This document shows, in pieces, positions 1 through 7,191 of a stretch of 64,000 nucleotides of DNA. Each line of letters starts with the position of its first letter. Positions within the stretch are counted from its first letter, which is position 1. Under the pieces are notes generated by a model. It was not told where the DNA came from. It did not search any database and worked only from the letters and a program-made list of their open reading frames with translations. The stretch is from the NCBI RefSeq assembly GCF_900114645.1, contig NZ_FOTR01000005.1, positions 204,602 to 268,601 of the forward strand, written 5' to 3'. The stretch is from Gracilibacillus orientalis (lineage in GTDB: Bacteria > Bacillota > Bacilli > Bacillales > Amphibacillaceae). A program made the translations under genes and the position numbers.

Positions 1-1839
1 ATTAAGGTAGAAACGCAAGGCTCGATTGGGGCGGAAAATGAATTGACTGCTTCTGAAATAGAAGATGCAGATGCAATAATTATTGCAGCGGATAAAGCGG
101 TTGAAAAGTCTCGCTTTGTTGGGAAGAAATTAATTGTGGCAGGTGTTCAAGAAGGGATTCGAGAACCTAAAGACTTAATTGAAAAAGCATTAAGTGATGA
201 AGCCTTTGTACATCAAGGAGAAGGAAATAATAAAAAAGATAAAATGCCAACTGCATCAGAAGGAACGAAGCAAAATCCAATTTATCGTCACTTAATGAAT
301 GGTGTATCGTTTATGATACCATTTATCGTTGTCGGTGGTTTATTAATTGCAATTGCCTTAACCATCGGTGGTGAACAAAGTGAAGCCGGTATTATGATAC
401 CTGAAGATTCACTTTGGAAAACGATAGAATCGATTGGTGCTGCAGCATTTAGCTTTATGGTACCAATTTTGGCTGGTTATATTGCTTACAGTATTGCAGA
501 TCGTCCTGGTCTGGCTCCGGGTATGATTGGCGGTTATATTGCTGCTAATGGTAGCTTTTATGGCAGTGAAGCAAGTGCAGGTTTTCTTGGCGGTATTATT
601 GCAGGTTTCTTAGCAGGTTATGTGGCGTTATGGATTAAGAAAATTAAAGTGCCGAAGATGGTACAGCCCATTATGCCAATTATTATTATCCCAGTATTTT
701 CTTCTATAATTGTAGGCCTACTTTTTGTATTATTAATTGGTGCTCCAGTAGCACAAGTATTTGAATCACTAACAGGTTGGCTTGCAGGTATGCAAGGGAC
801 AAGCTCAATTTTATTGGCTCTCATTTTGGGTGCTATGATTTCATTTGATATGGGTGGACCGGTTAATAAAGTAGCCTTCATGTTTGGTGCTGCTATGATC
901 GGAGAAGGTAACTACGAAATCATGGGACCTATTGCGGTTGCAATTGCTGTACCACCAATGGGGTTAGGCTTAGCAACGATAATGTTCAAAAATAAATTCG
1001 AACAAGCACAGCAGGAAACTGGTAAGGCATCTTTAACAATGGGATTCTTCGGTATTACAGAAGGTGCAATTCCGTTTGCGGCACAGGATCCGTTACGTGT
1101 CATCCCGAGTATTATGGTCGGTTCCATGTCAGGTTCAGTTGTTGCGATGTTAGGTAATGTTGGAGACAGGGTAGCACACGGTGGACCAATTGTTGGGGTC
1201 TTAGGTGCGGTTGACAATGTCATTATGTTCTTCATTGCGATTATTGTCGGTGCGATTGTAACAGCATTTATGATTAAGCTACTAGTAAAAGATGTCGATA
1301 ACCCAGTTATGGAAGAATCAGTAGAAGAAGTAGAAGAAGAGGAGTCAAATAATACTTCTGCTACCCAATCAGTAGAACAAATAGAAAAACTGACAGATAT
1401 TACAAGTGTAGAATTGATTGATACAGATATAAAAGCAAATGACAGAGATGACGTCATTGATGAAATGATTGTAAAATTAGATGCTAATGATGTTTTAACT
1501 TCTAAGGAAGACTTTAGAAAGGCAATATTAGATCGAGAAGCTGAGAGTTCGACAGGTATTGGTATGAATGTGGCCATCCCACATGGTAAATCAGACGCAG
1601 TAAAAGTACCACGTGTTGTGTTCGGTATTAAAAAAGAAGGAGTAGATTGGCATAGTGCAGATGATTCGCTTGCAAAGCTGATCTTTATGATTGCCGTACC
1701 GAAACATGCAGAAGGAGATGCGCATTTAAAGATATTGCAAATGCTCTCCAGAAAATTAATGGATGATCAATATAGAGAGCAACTATTGAATGTAAAGTCA
1801 GAGGAAGAAGCATATCAATTATTAGATCAAATACAATAA
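1..1839 (+). CDS. manP: PTS mannose-type permease EIIBCA, 5' truncated by window edge
   Basis: This membrane permease takes up and phosphorylates a hexose, most likely mannose, using phosphate relayed from HPr. The open frame runs off the left edge. The first visible residues (IKVETQGSIGAENELT) belong to the end of a fructose-family EIIB domain, so the true start and the IIB active-site cysteine lie outside. After the IIB end comes the multi-spanning EIIC domain (about residues 90-440 of the visible part, with SIADRPG and FDMGGPVNKVAF). An acidic linker follows, then a C-terminal EIIA domain with its phosphorylated histidine in AIPHGKS. The B-C-A order and the detailed sequence match Bacillus subtilis ManP as I remember it, whereas FruA has A-B-C order. 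A terminator follows directly. Mannose is an inference from family similarity; fructose cannot be excluded. Confidence 0.85.
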   Translation: MKVETQGSIGAENELTASEIEDADAIIIAADKAVEKSRFVGKKLIVAGVQEGIREPKDLIEKALSDEAFVHQGEGNNKKDKMPTASEGTKQNPIYRHLMNGVSFMIPFIVVGGLLIAIALTIGGEQSEAGIMIPEDSLWKTIESIGAAAFSFMVPILAGYIAYSIADRPGLAPGMIGGYIAANGSFYGSEASAGFLGGIIAGFLAGYVALWIKKIKVPKMVQPIMPIIIIPVFSSIIVGLLFVLLIGAPVAQVFESLTGWLAGMQGTSSILLALILGAMISFDMGGPVNKVAFMFGAAMIGEGNYEIMGPIAVAIAVPPMGLGLATIMFKNKFEQAQQETGKASLTMGFFGITEGAIPFAAQDPLRVIPSIMVGSMSGSVVAMLGNVGDRVAHGGPIVGVLGAVDNVIMFFIAIIVGAIVTAFMIKLLVKDVDNPVMEESVEEVEEEESNNTSATQSVEQIEKLTDITSVELIDTDIKANDRDDVIDEMIVKLDANDVLTSKEDFRKAILDREAESSTGIGMNVAIPHGKSDAVKVPRVVFGIKKEGVDWHSADDSLAKLIFMIAVPKHAEGDAHLKILQMLSRKLMDDQYREQLLNVKSEEEAYQLLDQIQ

Positions 1840-1845
1840 TAGCTA

Positions 1846-1883
1846 AACATCCCTTTTCCGTTTTAACTGGAAAAGGGATGTTT
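1846..1883 (+). terminator. Rho-independent terminator after manP
   Basis: AACATCCCTTTTCC pairs with GGAAAAGGGATGTT across a short loop and is followed by a T-rich stretch. It begins 7 bases after the manP stop codon. Confidence 0.9.
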
Positions 1884-1892
1884 TTATTTGTT

Positions 1893-1927
1893 TACCACCG
1901 TGCTAATCGTCCGTAAAATCCCCACTG
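1893..1927 (+). repeat. Hairpin repeat family C, partial copy 1
   Basis: The stretch ACCGTGCTAATCGTCCGTAA, followed by AATCCCCACT, resembles sequences at 10689-10780 (minus orientation), 53643-53678 and 63863-63965. The shared pattern is roughly TTATCACGGTGCTAA, then TCTGTAA, then CCCCACT. Only one arm is clear here. It sits between the manP terminator and the ammonium transporter promoter. Confidence 0.5.
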
Positions 1928-2012
1928 CTGGAAATTTCAACTTTTCTAAAGGGTGCAAAGTGGAGGCTTTTTCCTTATCAATCTGATCCAATATACCTTC
2001 ATCTAAAAACCT

Positions 2013-2029
2013 TGTTAGATTACCTGACA
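2013..2029 (+). promoter_or_regulatory. TnrA/GlnR-type operator upstream of the ammonium transporter
   Basis: TGTTAGATTACCTGACA matches 16 of 17 positions of the TnrA/GlnR consensus TGTNANAWWWTMTNACA. A likely -10 element (TATATT, 2064-2069) follows at a distance that puts the box centre about 50-55 bases upstream of the start point. This is where TnrA activates nrgAB in B. subtilis. The -35 region is poor, as expected for an activated promoter. Nitrogen-limited expression of the downstream genes is inferred. Confidence 0.8.
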
Positions 2030-2113
2030 TGAAAATTGTGATGTGTAAGATTTCAGCTTAGACTATATTTAACAGTTGATGTTAATAATATTTACAAGGA
2101 GAGGGAAAAGATT

Positions 2114-3382
2114 ATGGAAACTGTACTTATGGATAACTTATGGGTCATTATTGGTACTTTTTTAGTTTTATTAATGATAGGTGGATTTATTTTACTTGAG
2201 GCAGGTTCAACTAGAATGAAAAATGCCGGCCACATTGCAGGAAAAACAATTTTCACTATTGGAATTGGCTCATTAGTATTCTGGGCTGTCGGTTGGGGCT
2301 TTATTTATGGTGAAGGTAACTGGTTTATTGGTCTATCTGATTTCTTCTATGGTGACACATCATTTAATGAAGAAGGGTTATCACCAGCAGTTGATTTTAT
2401 TTTCCAAATGATGTTCGCACTTATTGCTTTAACTATTGCATTTGGTGGTTTTGCTGAACGTGCAAAATTATCAGCATATGTTGTATTTGCAGTGTTATTC
2501 TCAGCACTAGTTTATCCGGTTGTTGCACACTGGATCTGGGGTAGCGGTTGGTTAGCGGAACACGGTAAGCAAGACTTTGCCGGATCAACAGTTGTACACT
2601 TAACAGGTGCCATGGCGGCATTAGCAGCAACAATTATTTTGAAACCACGTATTGGTAAATATAATAAAGATGGTTCATCTAATGAGTTAGCAGGACACAA
2701 CCAAGTATATACAGCACTAGCAGTATTACTTCTATGGGTTGGTTGGTTCGGATTTAACGGTGCAAGTACATTTGGTGTATCAGAAGCATTCTTTGGTTAT
2801 GTTATTTTAAATACACAATTAGGTGCAGCTGCTGGTGCAGTAGCGGCAATGTTATTAGTTTGGGCAATCACTGGTAAAGCAGATGTGCCAACGACATTAA
2901 ACGGTGCATTAGCAGGTCTTGTAGCGATCACAGCATCTTGTGGTTTCGTTGAACCATGGGCAGCTGTAATAATTGGTGCTATTGGTGGTCTTATTGTTTA
3001 TGCTAGTATGCGATTCTTTGATCGAGCACGTATTGACGATCCGATTTTTGCATTATCAGTTCACGGTACTGTAGGTGTTTGGGGTACGATATCAACAGGT
3101 TTCTTTGCTACAGAAGCATTATCGAGCGGAGCTGATTGGGGACTACCAGGTTTATTCTACGGTGGTGGATTCGAACAATTAGGTGTTCAAATCTTAGGTG
3201 TTGTTGCATCTGGTGCTTATGCATTTGTTGTATCATTCATTATCCTTAAGGTTATGGATAAAGTAATGGGTGGATTAAGAGTTTCTGAGGAAGAAGAGAT
3301 TATCGGTCTTGACATGAGTGAACATGGTAGCTATGGTTACCCTGAGAACATTCCACACCCTGATGAACAACAGGCAAAATAA
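2114..3382 (+). CDS. amt: Ammonium transporter, Amt/NrgA family
   Basis: This integral membrane channel brings ammonium or ammonia into the cell. The 422-residue protein has about eleven hydrophobic segments and the Amt signatures, including the conserved histidine region DFAGSTVVHLTGAMAAL and a second histidine in FALSVHGTVGVWGT. Length is normal for the family. The start ATG follows the strong site AAGGAGAGGG. In B. subtilis nrgA is followed by the PII gene nrgB. Here no PII gene is present; the next gene is a DUF294 nucleotidyltransferase 35 bases downstream. A near-perfect TnrA/GlnR box lies about 90 bases upstream, so induction under nitrogen limitation is likely. The family assignment is certain; the symbol could equally be nrgA. 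Confidence 0.95.
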   Translation: METVLMDNLWVIIGTFLVLLMIGGFILLEAGSTRMKNAGHIAGKTIFTIGIGSLVFWAVGWGFIYGEGNWFIGLSDFFYGDTSFNEEGLSPAVDFIFQMMFALIALTIAFGGFAERAKLSAYVVFAVLFSALVYPVVAHWIWGSGWLAEHGKQDFAGSTVVHLTGAMAALAATIILKPRIGKYNKDGSSNELAGHNQVYTALAVLLLWVGWFGFNGASTFGVSEAFFGYVILNTQLGAAAGAVAAMLLVWAITGKADVPTTLNGALAGLVAITASCGFVEPWAAVIIGAIGGLIVYASMRFFDRARIDDPIFALSVHGTVGVWGTISTGFFATEALSSGADWGLPGLFYGGGFEQLGVQILGVVASGAYAFVVSFIILKVMDKVMGGLRVSEEEEIIGLDMSEHGSYGYPENIPHPDEQQAK

Positions 3383-3417
3383 TGCAAAGTTCTTCTATAA
3401 AGGAGAGGACCTCCGTA

Positions 3418-4380
3418 ATGGGTTATGAAGACATAAAAAAATGGCGTGAACAACACATTCATGAACAAATGAATCATGAACAATTAAACAATTTTCATGA
3501 TGAACTAATGATAAAAACTGTACAATCAGCAATGGAGAAAGTTAAGGAAGAGCAGGGGAAAGTTCCTGCTCCCTTCGCTTTTTTTCTTATGGGTAGTGCA
3601 AGCAGAAGGGAACAATCGATTTGGAGTGATCAGGATCATGGCATTATTTTCGATGGTCCCAACCAACATCAAGCTTATTTTCAAAAGTTAGGAACAGAGA
3701 TTGTGGATGGCCTAGAAATAGTCGGCTATGAACGGTGTGAAGGGAAAGTAATGGCATCTGAATCACGATGGACAAAATCGGTTGATGATTGGAAACAACA
3801 AGTCATCAACTGGCTTGATGAAGAGAGTTGGCAATCGTTACGTCATTTTTCCACTTTCTTTGATTCTCGAGTTTTACTAGGAGAAGAAAAACTTCTGAAA
3901 AATGTAAAACAAGTAACATTTTCATATATTCAAAATCATCCTAAAATAATGAATAGACTTGTGGATAATGTAGGATTTATCCGAAAAGGTGTAGGAGTAT
4001 TTGGGCAGTTATTGCCGGAACAATCTGGAACAAGAACAGGTCAGATAAATATTAAAACTATGGCACTGTTTCCGTTTGTCAACGCAATTCGACTATTAGT
4101 TTTATGCAATCAAATTATGAAGACACCAACTGTCGAAAGGTTTGCAGCACTTAAAACGAAATACTCCTTTTTAACGGAGTATCAAATACTGTTTGAAAGT
4201 TTGCTAGCTTTTAAGTTCCAGTTCACAAAAGATGCAGCCGAATATGAAGAAGTACATTATATTCCTTTGAAGAAGTTATCAAAAAAAGACAAACAGGAGT
4301 TGAAGGAATACATGAAAAAAGGTGCAGAATTGTTTGAGCGAACAAAAAATACGATAGAAAAAGAGTGTTCTAAATGGTAA
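3418..4380 (+). CDS. DUF294 nucleotidyltransferase-like protein
   Basis: The soluble 320-residue protein carries the nucleotidyltransferase fold signature around residues 60-80: GSASRREQSIWSDQDHGIIF, that is GS..R.E...SD.D as in the N-terminal part of GlnD. An alpha-helical C-terminal region of the DUF294_C type follows. The CBS domains found in many relatives are absent. I place the start at ATG 3418, behind AAAGGAGAGG. An earlier in-frame ATG at 3382 overlaps the amt stop but has no ribosome site. The gene ends inside the start of the exonuclease gene, so the two are translationally coupled. The substrate is unknown. Its position between an ammonium transporter and a GlnR-like regulator suggests, without proving, a nitrogen-signalling role. 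Confidence 0.8.
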   Translation: MGYEDIKKWREQHIHEQMNHEQLNNFHDELMIKTVQSAMEKVKEEQGKVPAPFAFFLMGSASRREQSIWSDQDHGIIFDGPNQHQAYFQKLGTEIVDGLEIVGYERCEGKVMASESRWTKSVDDWKQQVINWLDEESWQSLRHFSTFFDSRVLLGEEKLLKNVKQVTFSYIQNHPKIMNRLVDNVGFIRKGVGVFGQLLPEQSGTRTGQINIKTMALFPFVNAIRLLVLCNQIMKTPTVERFAALKTKYSFLTEYQILFESLLAFKFQFTKDAAEYEEVHYIPLKKLSKKDKQELKEYMKKGAELFERTKNTIEKECSKW

Positions 4381-5102
4381 TGAATCAAATGCTTCAATTT
4401 ATTAAACAGATGTCAGGAAAAATGAGTGATATGAATCCTGTAACCAGTCAAACGGATGCAAGAAAGATTGCTTATATACGTAACTTACAAAGGGAATTGA
4501 AGCAAAAAGATGTGTTAAATACACCTTTTAAAGATTTAACTGTGGTCGTCTTTGATATCGAAACAACTGGCTTTTATCCTTATAGTGGCGATCGTATTCT
4601 TTCCATCGGTGCAGTGAAAATGAAGGGATCTGAAATATTAAAAGATCAGTTGTTTTATAAAACGGTTTATAGCGAATCCCCTCCTTCAGAAGAAATTGCG
4701 ACTTTAACAGGGATTACCAAGACGGAGCTTAATCAAGCGGCACCTTTACCAGAAGTGTTAAGGCAATTCTTCCAATTTGTTCGTAGTGATACTTTGATTG
4801 CCCATCACTCCAGTCATGAAAAGCAATTTATGAAACAAGCTAGCTGGACTGCGTTGAAAACAAGCTTTCAGCATCGTATCATTGATACTTCTTTTTTAAC
4901 AAAAGTTGTGTCCCCTGGAGTTTCTCTTGTTACATTGGATGAGTGGTGTGATCACCATGGAGTAGATATTAGCCGTAGACACCATGCGTTATATGATGCT
5001 GCAGCAACTGCCAAGTTATGGTCGCAAAATGTAAAAAAAGTAGAAGAAATGGGTTTCACCAATTTAAAAAATATTTATACACATATTGCTAGTTTGCCTT
5101 AA
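4374..5102 (+). CDS. DnaQ-like 3'-5' exonuclease
   Basis: A DEDD-family exonuclease domain spans about residues 55-235. Exo I reads VVFDIETTGFYPYSGDRILS, with catalytic D and E in DIETTG. Exo II contains LIAHHSSHEKQF in the place of the usual asparagine/aspartate motif, so the second acidic residue is not obvious. Exo III reads HHALYDAAATAKLW, with the final histidine and aspartate of the DEDDh class. The 242-residue length suits a stand-alone proofreading-type or nucleic-acid trimming enzyme. The start overlaps the end of the DUF294 gene by 7 bases. A DUF294/exonuclease pairing next to a transporter also occurs in some Proteobacteria as I recall, so the pair probably works together. The substrate is not known. 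Confidence 0.8.
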   Translation: MVMNQMLQFIKQMSGKMSDMNPVTSQTDARKIAYIRNLQRELKQKDVLNTPFKDLTVVVFDIETTGFYPYSGDRILSIGAVKMKGSEILKDQLFYKTVYSESPPSEEIATLTGITKTELNQAAPLPEVLRQFFQFVRSDTLIAHHSSHEKQFMKQASWTALKTSFQHRIIDTSFLTKVVSPGVSLVTLDEWCDHHGVDISRRHHALYDAAATAKLWSQNVKKVEEMGFTNLKNIYTHIASLP

Positions 5103-5125
5103 TTCTGAAAGGAGAGGAAAAGAAC

Positions 5126-5365
5126 GTGAATCATGACATTCCAGATCATATGGCCACCTTTCCAATTAGTGTAGTAAAAGAACTGACAAAATTAAGCGGA
5201 AGGCAAATTCGTTACTATGAAGAACAAGGATTAATCTCCCCAGCCAGAAACGATGGAAACAGAAGAATGTTTTCTTTAAAGGATATCGAACGATTAAAGA
5301 GAATTAAAGAATTAATTGATCAAGGAATTAACATTGCTGGAATCAAAGCGATGTTAAGAGATTAA
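5126..5365 (+). CDS. MerR-family regulator, GlnR/TnrA-like, DNA-binding domain only
   Basis: The 79-residue protein is almost entirely a MerR-type winged helix. It is close to the GlnR N-terminus: FPISVVKELTKLSGRQIRYY and EGL/NRRMFSLKDIERL correspond to GlnR segments FPIGIV.QLTELSARQIRYYEE and NRRLFSFHDV. The protein stops at the point where GlnR and TnrA continue with the C-terminal tail that senses feedback-inhibited glutamine synthetase. The GTG start follows AAAGGAGAGG, and a terminator follows the stop, so this is the natural end and not a frameshift. It is the last gene of the amt operon and may act on the TnrA/GlnR-type box upstream of amt. DNA binding is well supported; the target and signal are inferred. 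Confidence 0.8.
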   Translation: MNHDIPDHMATFPISVVKELTKLSGRQIRYYEEQGLISPARNDGNRRMFSLKDIERLKRIKELIDQGINIAGIKAMLRD

Positions 5366-5368
5366 CAA

Positions 5369-5411
5369 CTCCCCCGTTTTTTTAGTAAAAAACAAACAGG
5401 GGGTTTTTTAA
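5369..5411 (+). terminator. Terminator of the amt operon
   Basis: CCCCCGTTTTTTT and its complement ACAAACAGGGGG form a stem that is followed by TTTTTT, immediately after the stop of the GlnR-like gene. Confidence 0.85.
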
Positions 5412-5506
5412 TGTCCAAAACCACTAACCATCCATCGTAGTACACATAAACTGCGCAGTAACTCTATAAAGGATTTGCTTCCTTCTTGTAGAGATTGTTA
5501 TGTCAC

Positions 5507-5632
5507 CGCTGCGGCAGAATACTTCGCTTTCCGTGGGCACGGCATCAGCTAACTTGGTAAAGAAAATCACTTTACCAAGTGGATCTTCAGCCCGTGCTGT
5601 TCCCACAGGAGTCTGCGTATTCTGCCTACGCT
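5507..5632 (-). repeat. Hairpin repeat family A, copy 1
   Basis: The unit opens with CGGCAGAATACTTCGCTTTC and closes with GTATTCTGCC, so its ends are an inverted repeat of GGCAGAATAC. Further inward CCGTGGGCACGGC pairs with GCTGTTCCCACAGG, and the tip (CTTGGTAAAG with CTTTACCAAG) forms its own hairpin. The same unit recurs at 5934-6059, 46821-46946 and 63680-63805. Confidence 0.8.
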
Positions 5633-5713
5633 GGTAAGGATTCACTGGTGATTGAAAGGATAACATCTATGGAATATACACCTTTAGGATTTCTTCTCAC
5701 TTCATTAAAAAAC

Positions 5714-5851
5714 TACTCTAGGCTGCTGGAAAATGCGAGACTCCTGTGGGAAAGGAACAGTCTGAAGACCCCAAAGGAAGCGATTTTTGCTTTAGTAGAT
5801 GTTGCACTTGTGCCCTTGGGTGAAAGCGAGTGTTTTTCCGCAGCTTAGTAT
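5714..5851 (+). repeat. Hairpin repeat family B, copy 1
   Basis: The ends TACTCTAGGCTGC and GCAGCTTAGTA are imperfectly complementary. The interior shares GGAACAGTCTGAAGACCCC, AAGTGCAACATCTAC and AAGGGCACAAG (one strand or the other) with the copy at 46538-46743. Family B resembles family A in general plan (CTCCTGTGGGAA, GAAGACCCC) but has different ends. Confidence 0.7.
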
Positions 5852-5933
5852 GTATTTCTTATCATGCAGGAAGAAATTCATAGAATATCATTCCATAAGT
5901 TCTTTTCTTTCGATAAACAGAACACTACGCAAA

Positions 5934-6059
5934 GCGGAGGCAGAATACGCAGACTTCTACAGGAACAGCGCGAGCCGAAGACCCCGCAAGAAAACGTACT
6001 TGGTTTTCTGAGGAGGCTAAGGCCGTGCCCGTGGAAAGCGAAGTATTCTGCCGAAGCGT
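5934..6059 (+). repeat. Hairpin repeat family A, copy 2
   Basis: The copy runs from GGAGGCAGAATACGCAGAC to GAAGTATTCTGCCGAAGC and lies in the orientation opposite to copy 1. It contains GAAGACCCCGCAAG and GAGGAGGCTAAGGCCGTGCC, which are common to all plus-oriented family A copies. Confidence 0.8.
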
Positions 6060-6259
6060 TTCCCAGCAATCACCATCAAAAAGGTGGAAGAGCAAATCTA
6101 CGCAATAATTTATTGCGCAGTTTGTATCTACTGGTTAATAATATTTGTCCCTCGAAATAGCAGGTTATGAGTAACAATCTTTTAGAAAATGAACTTTCAA
6201 AAAAATAGTACCTTGCAATATACAGTAGTTGGTGGTATAGTTTATTCATTAAGTACTAA

Positions 6260-6288
6260 TTGTATGCCAGTACTGTTCAATGTATAGT
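6260..6288 (+). promoter_or_regulatory. Sigma-A promoter of the PadR operon
   Basis: TTGTAT and TATAGT are separated by 17 bases, and the predicted start lies about 20 bases before the GGAGG of the PadR gene. The surrounding bases contain imperfect symmetric TGTAT/ATACA elements that could be the autoregulatory PadR operator; this last point is inference. Confidence 0.6.
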
Positions 6289-6317
6289 AGTGGTAAGAAA
6301 ATCGGAGGTTAACTACC

Positions 6318-6641
6318 ATGAATATCCAATTTAAAAAAGGAGCCTTAGAGTTATGTGTGCTTGCTTTGTTAAATAAGCAAGATCATTACGGTTATGAGCT
6401 CGTCAAAAAAATATCAGATCAAATTGCTATTTCAGAAGGATCTGTATATCCCCTATTACGGAGATTGAAGAAAGAAGAGTACTTTACGACTTATTTGCAG
6501 GAATCGCAGGAAGGCCCATCACGTAAATATTACCAGCTAACGGATAAAGGAAAAGAATATCTGCATGATTTGCTCAAGGAATGGCAGTATTTCTCTGAAG
6601 GGGTAAATCATATTATTAAGGAAGGTGTTAGTAATGAATAA
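6318..6641 (+). CDS. PadR-family transcriptional regulator
   Basis: The 107-residue protein is a single PadR winged-helix domain. Helices around residues 1-40 include KKGALELCVLALLNKQDHYG, the recognition region is AISEGSVYPLLRRLKKE, and the wing is GPSRKYYQLTDKGKEYL. Length is typical of the short PadR class, which binds DNA as a dimer and usually represses its own operon and the membrane genes downstream. GGAGG lies 9 bases upstream of the start. The last 8 bases overlap the DUF1700 gene. The three-gene arrangement PadR/DUF1700 (HAAS)/DUF4097 is common in Firmicutes and is linked to cell-envelope stress; the inducing signal here is unknown. Confidence 0.9.
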   Translation: MNIQFKKGALELCVLALLNKQDHYGYELVKKISDQIAISEGSVYPLLRRLKKEEYFTTYLQESQEGPSRKYYQLTDKGKEYLHDLLKEWQYFSEGVNHIIKEGVSNE

Positions 6642-7191
6642 AAAAGAATTTATAACTAGTTTAGATACAAGATTACAAAAGCTTACTAAAGAGGAAAGAC
6701 AGGATATTTTGCAAGACTTTAATGAACACTTTGATATTGGAAAAGAGGAAGGGAAGACAGAAGAAGAAATTGCTCATTCGTTGGGATCACCCAGTCAAAT
6801 TGAGAAAGAATTATTAGCTAGTTACTATGTAGAAAAAGTGGAGTCAACTTCATCAGCAGGTAATGTATTAAAAGCTGTTTGGGCAGTTATCGGATTAAGC
6901 TTCTTCAACTTAGTAATTGTACTTGGCCCTTTTATTGCTTTAGTCAGTGTGATTGTGGCCGGATGGGTAGCAGGTGCATCATTTGTCCTGTCTCCACTAT
7001 TGTTCCTGATTAATTTAGCCGTTTTTCCTGGTACATTTGAGTTTTTTGATATGTTTTTTTCAGTTACGCTATGTGGACTCGGGTTATTAGTTGTGATTGG
7101 AATGCTTTATGTTACCCGTTTTGCAACAAAAGGGCTTATACGATATTTGAATTATAATGTAAATCTTGTTAAAGGTGGAATGAAATCATGA
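6634..7191 (+). CDS. DUF1700 (HAAS-domain) membrane protein
   Basis: The N-terminal 70 residues form the HAAS-type helical domain (MNKKEFITSLDTRLQKLTKEE, then DFNEHFDIGKEEG and SLGSPSQIEKELLA). Three or four hydrophobic segments follow between residues 80 and 175. HAAS domains pair with PadR-type regulators and may relay a membrane signal to them. I chose ATG 6634, 185 residues, because AAGGAAGGTG lies just upstream; three residues could be added from an earlier in-frame TTG. The gene overlaps both neighbours (8 bases with PadR, 4 with DUF4097), so all three are probably made together. Confidence 0.85.
   Translation: MNKKEFITSLDTRLQKLTKEERQDILQDFNEHFDIGKEEGKTEEEIAHSLGSPSQIEKELLASYYVEKVESTSSAGNVLKAVWAVIGLSFFNLVIVLGPFIALVSVIVAGWVAGASFVLSPLLFLINLAVFPGTFEFFDMFFSVTLCGLGLLVVIGMLYVTRFATKGLIRYLNYNVNLVKGGMKS

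Larger units (their letters stand above)
5441..6130. repeat. Composite of hairpin repeats A-B-A flanked by inverted AAACTGCG ends
   Basis: This roughly 690-base gene-free block begins with CATAAACTGCGCAGTA and ends with GCGCAGTTTGTATC, so its ends are inverted copies of each other. Inside are three long imperfect palindromes: A (5507-5632), B (5714-5851) and A in the opposite orientation (5934-6059). A second composite with the same ends is at 46473-47010, and a third left end is at 63611. Short open frames across the block are by-products of the repeat, with no ribosome sites or conserved product. No transposase is present. It may be a non-autonomous mobile element or structured RNA source. 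Confidence 0.75.

Noticed and set aside
912..1577. 221-codon frame on the minus strand inside manP
   Set aside because: It is antisense to the EIIC/EIIA coding sequence, has no ribosome site, and its serine/threonine-rich composition is typical of a shadow frame.
5579..6160. Several open frames of 60-98 codons in the repeat block
   Set aside because: They overlap the A and B hairpins, lack ribosome sites, and the same nonsense peptides (for example GTARAEDP) arise from each repeat copy at 46.8 kb. They are by-products of the repeat.
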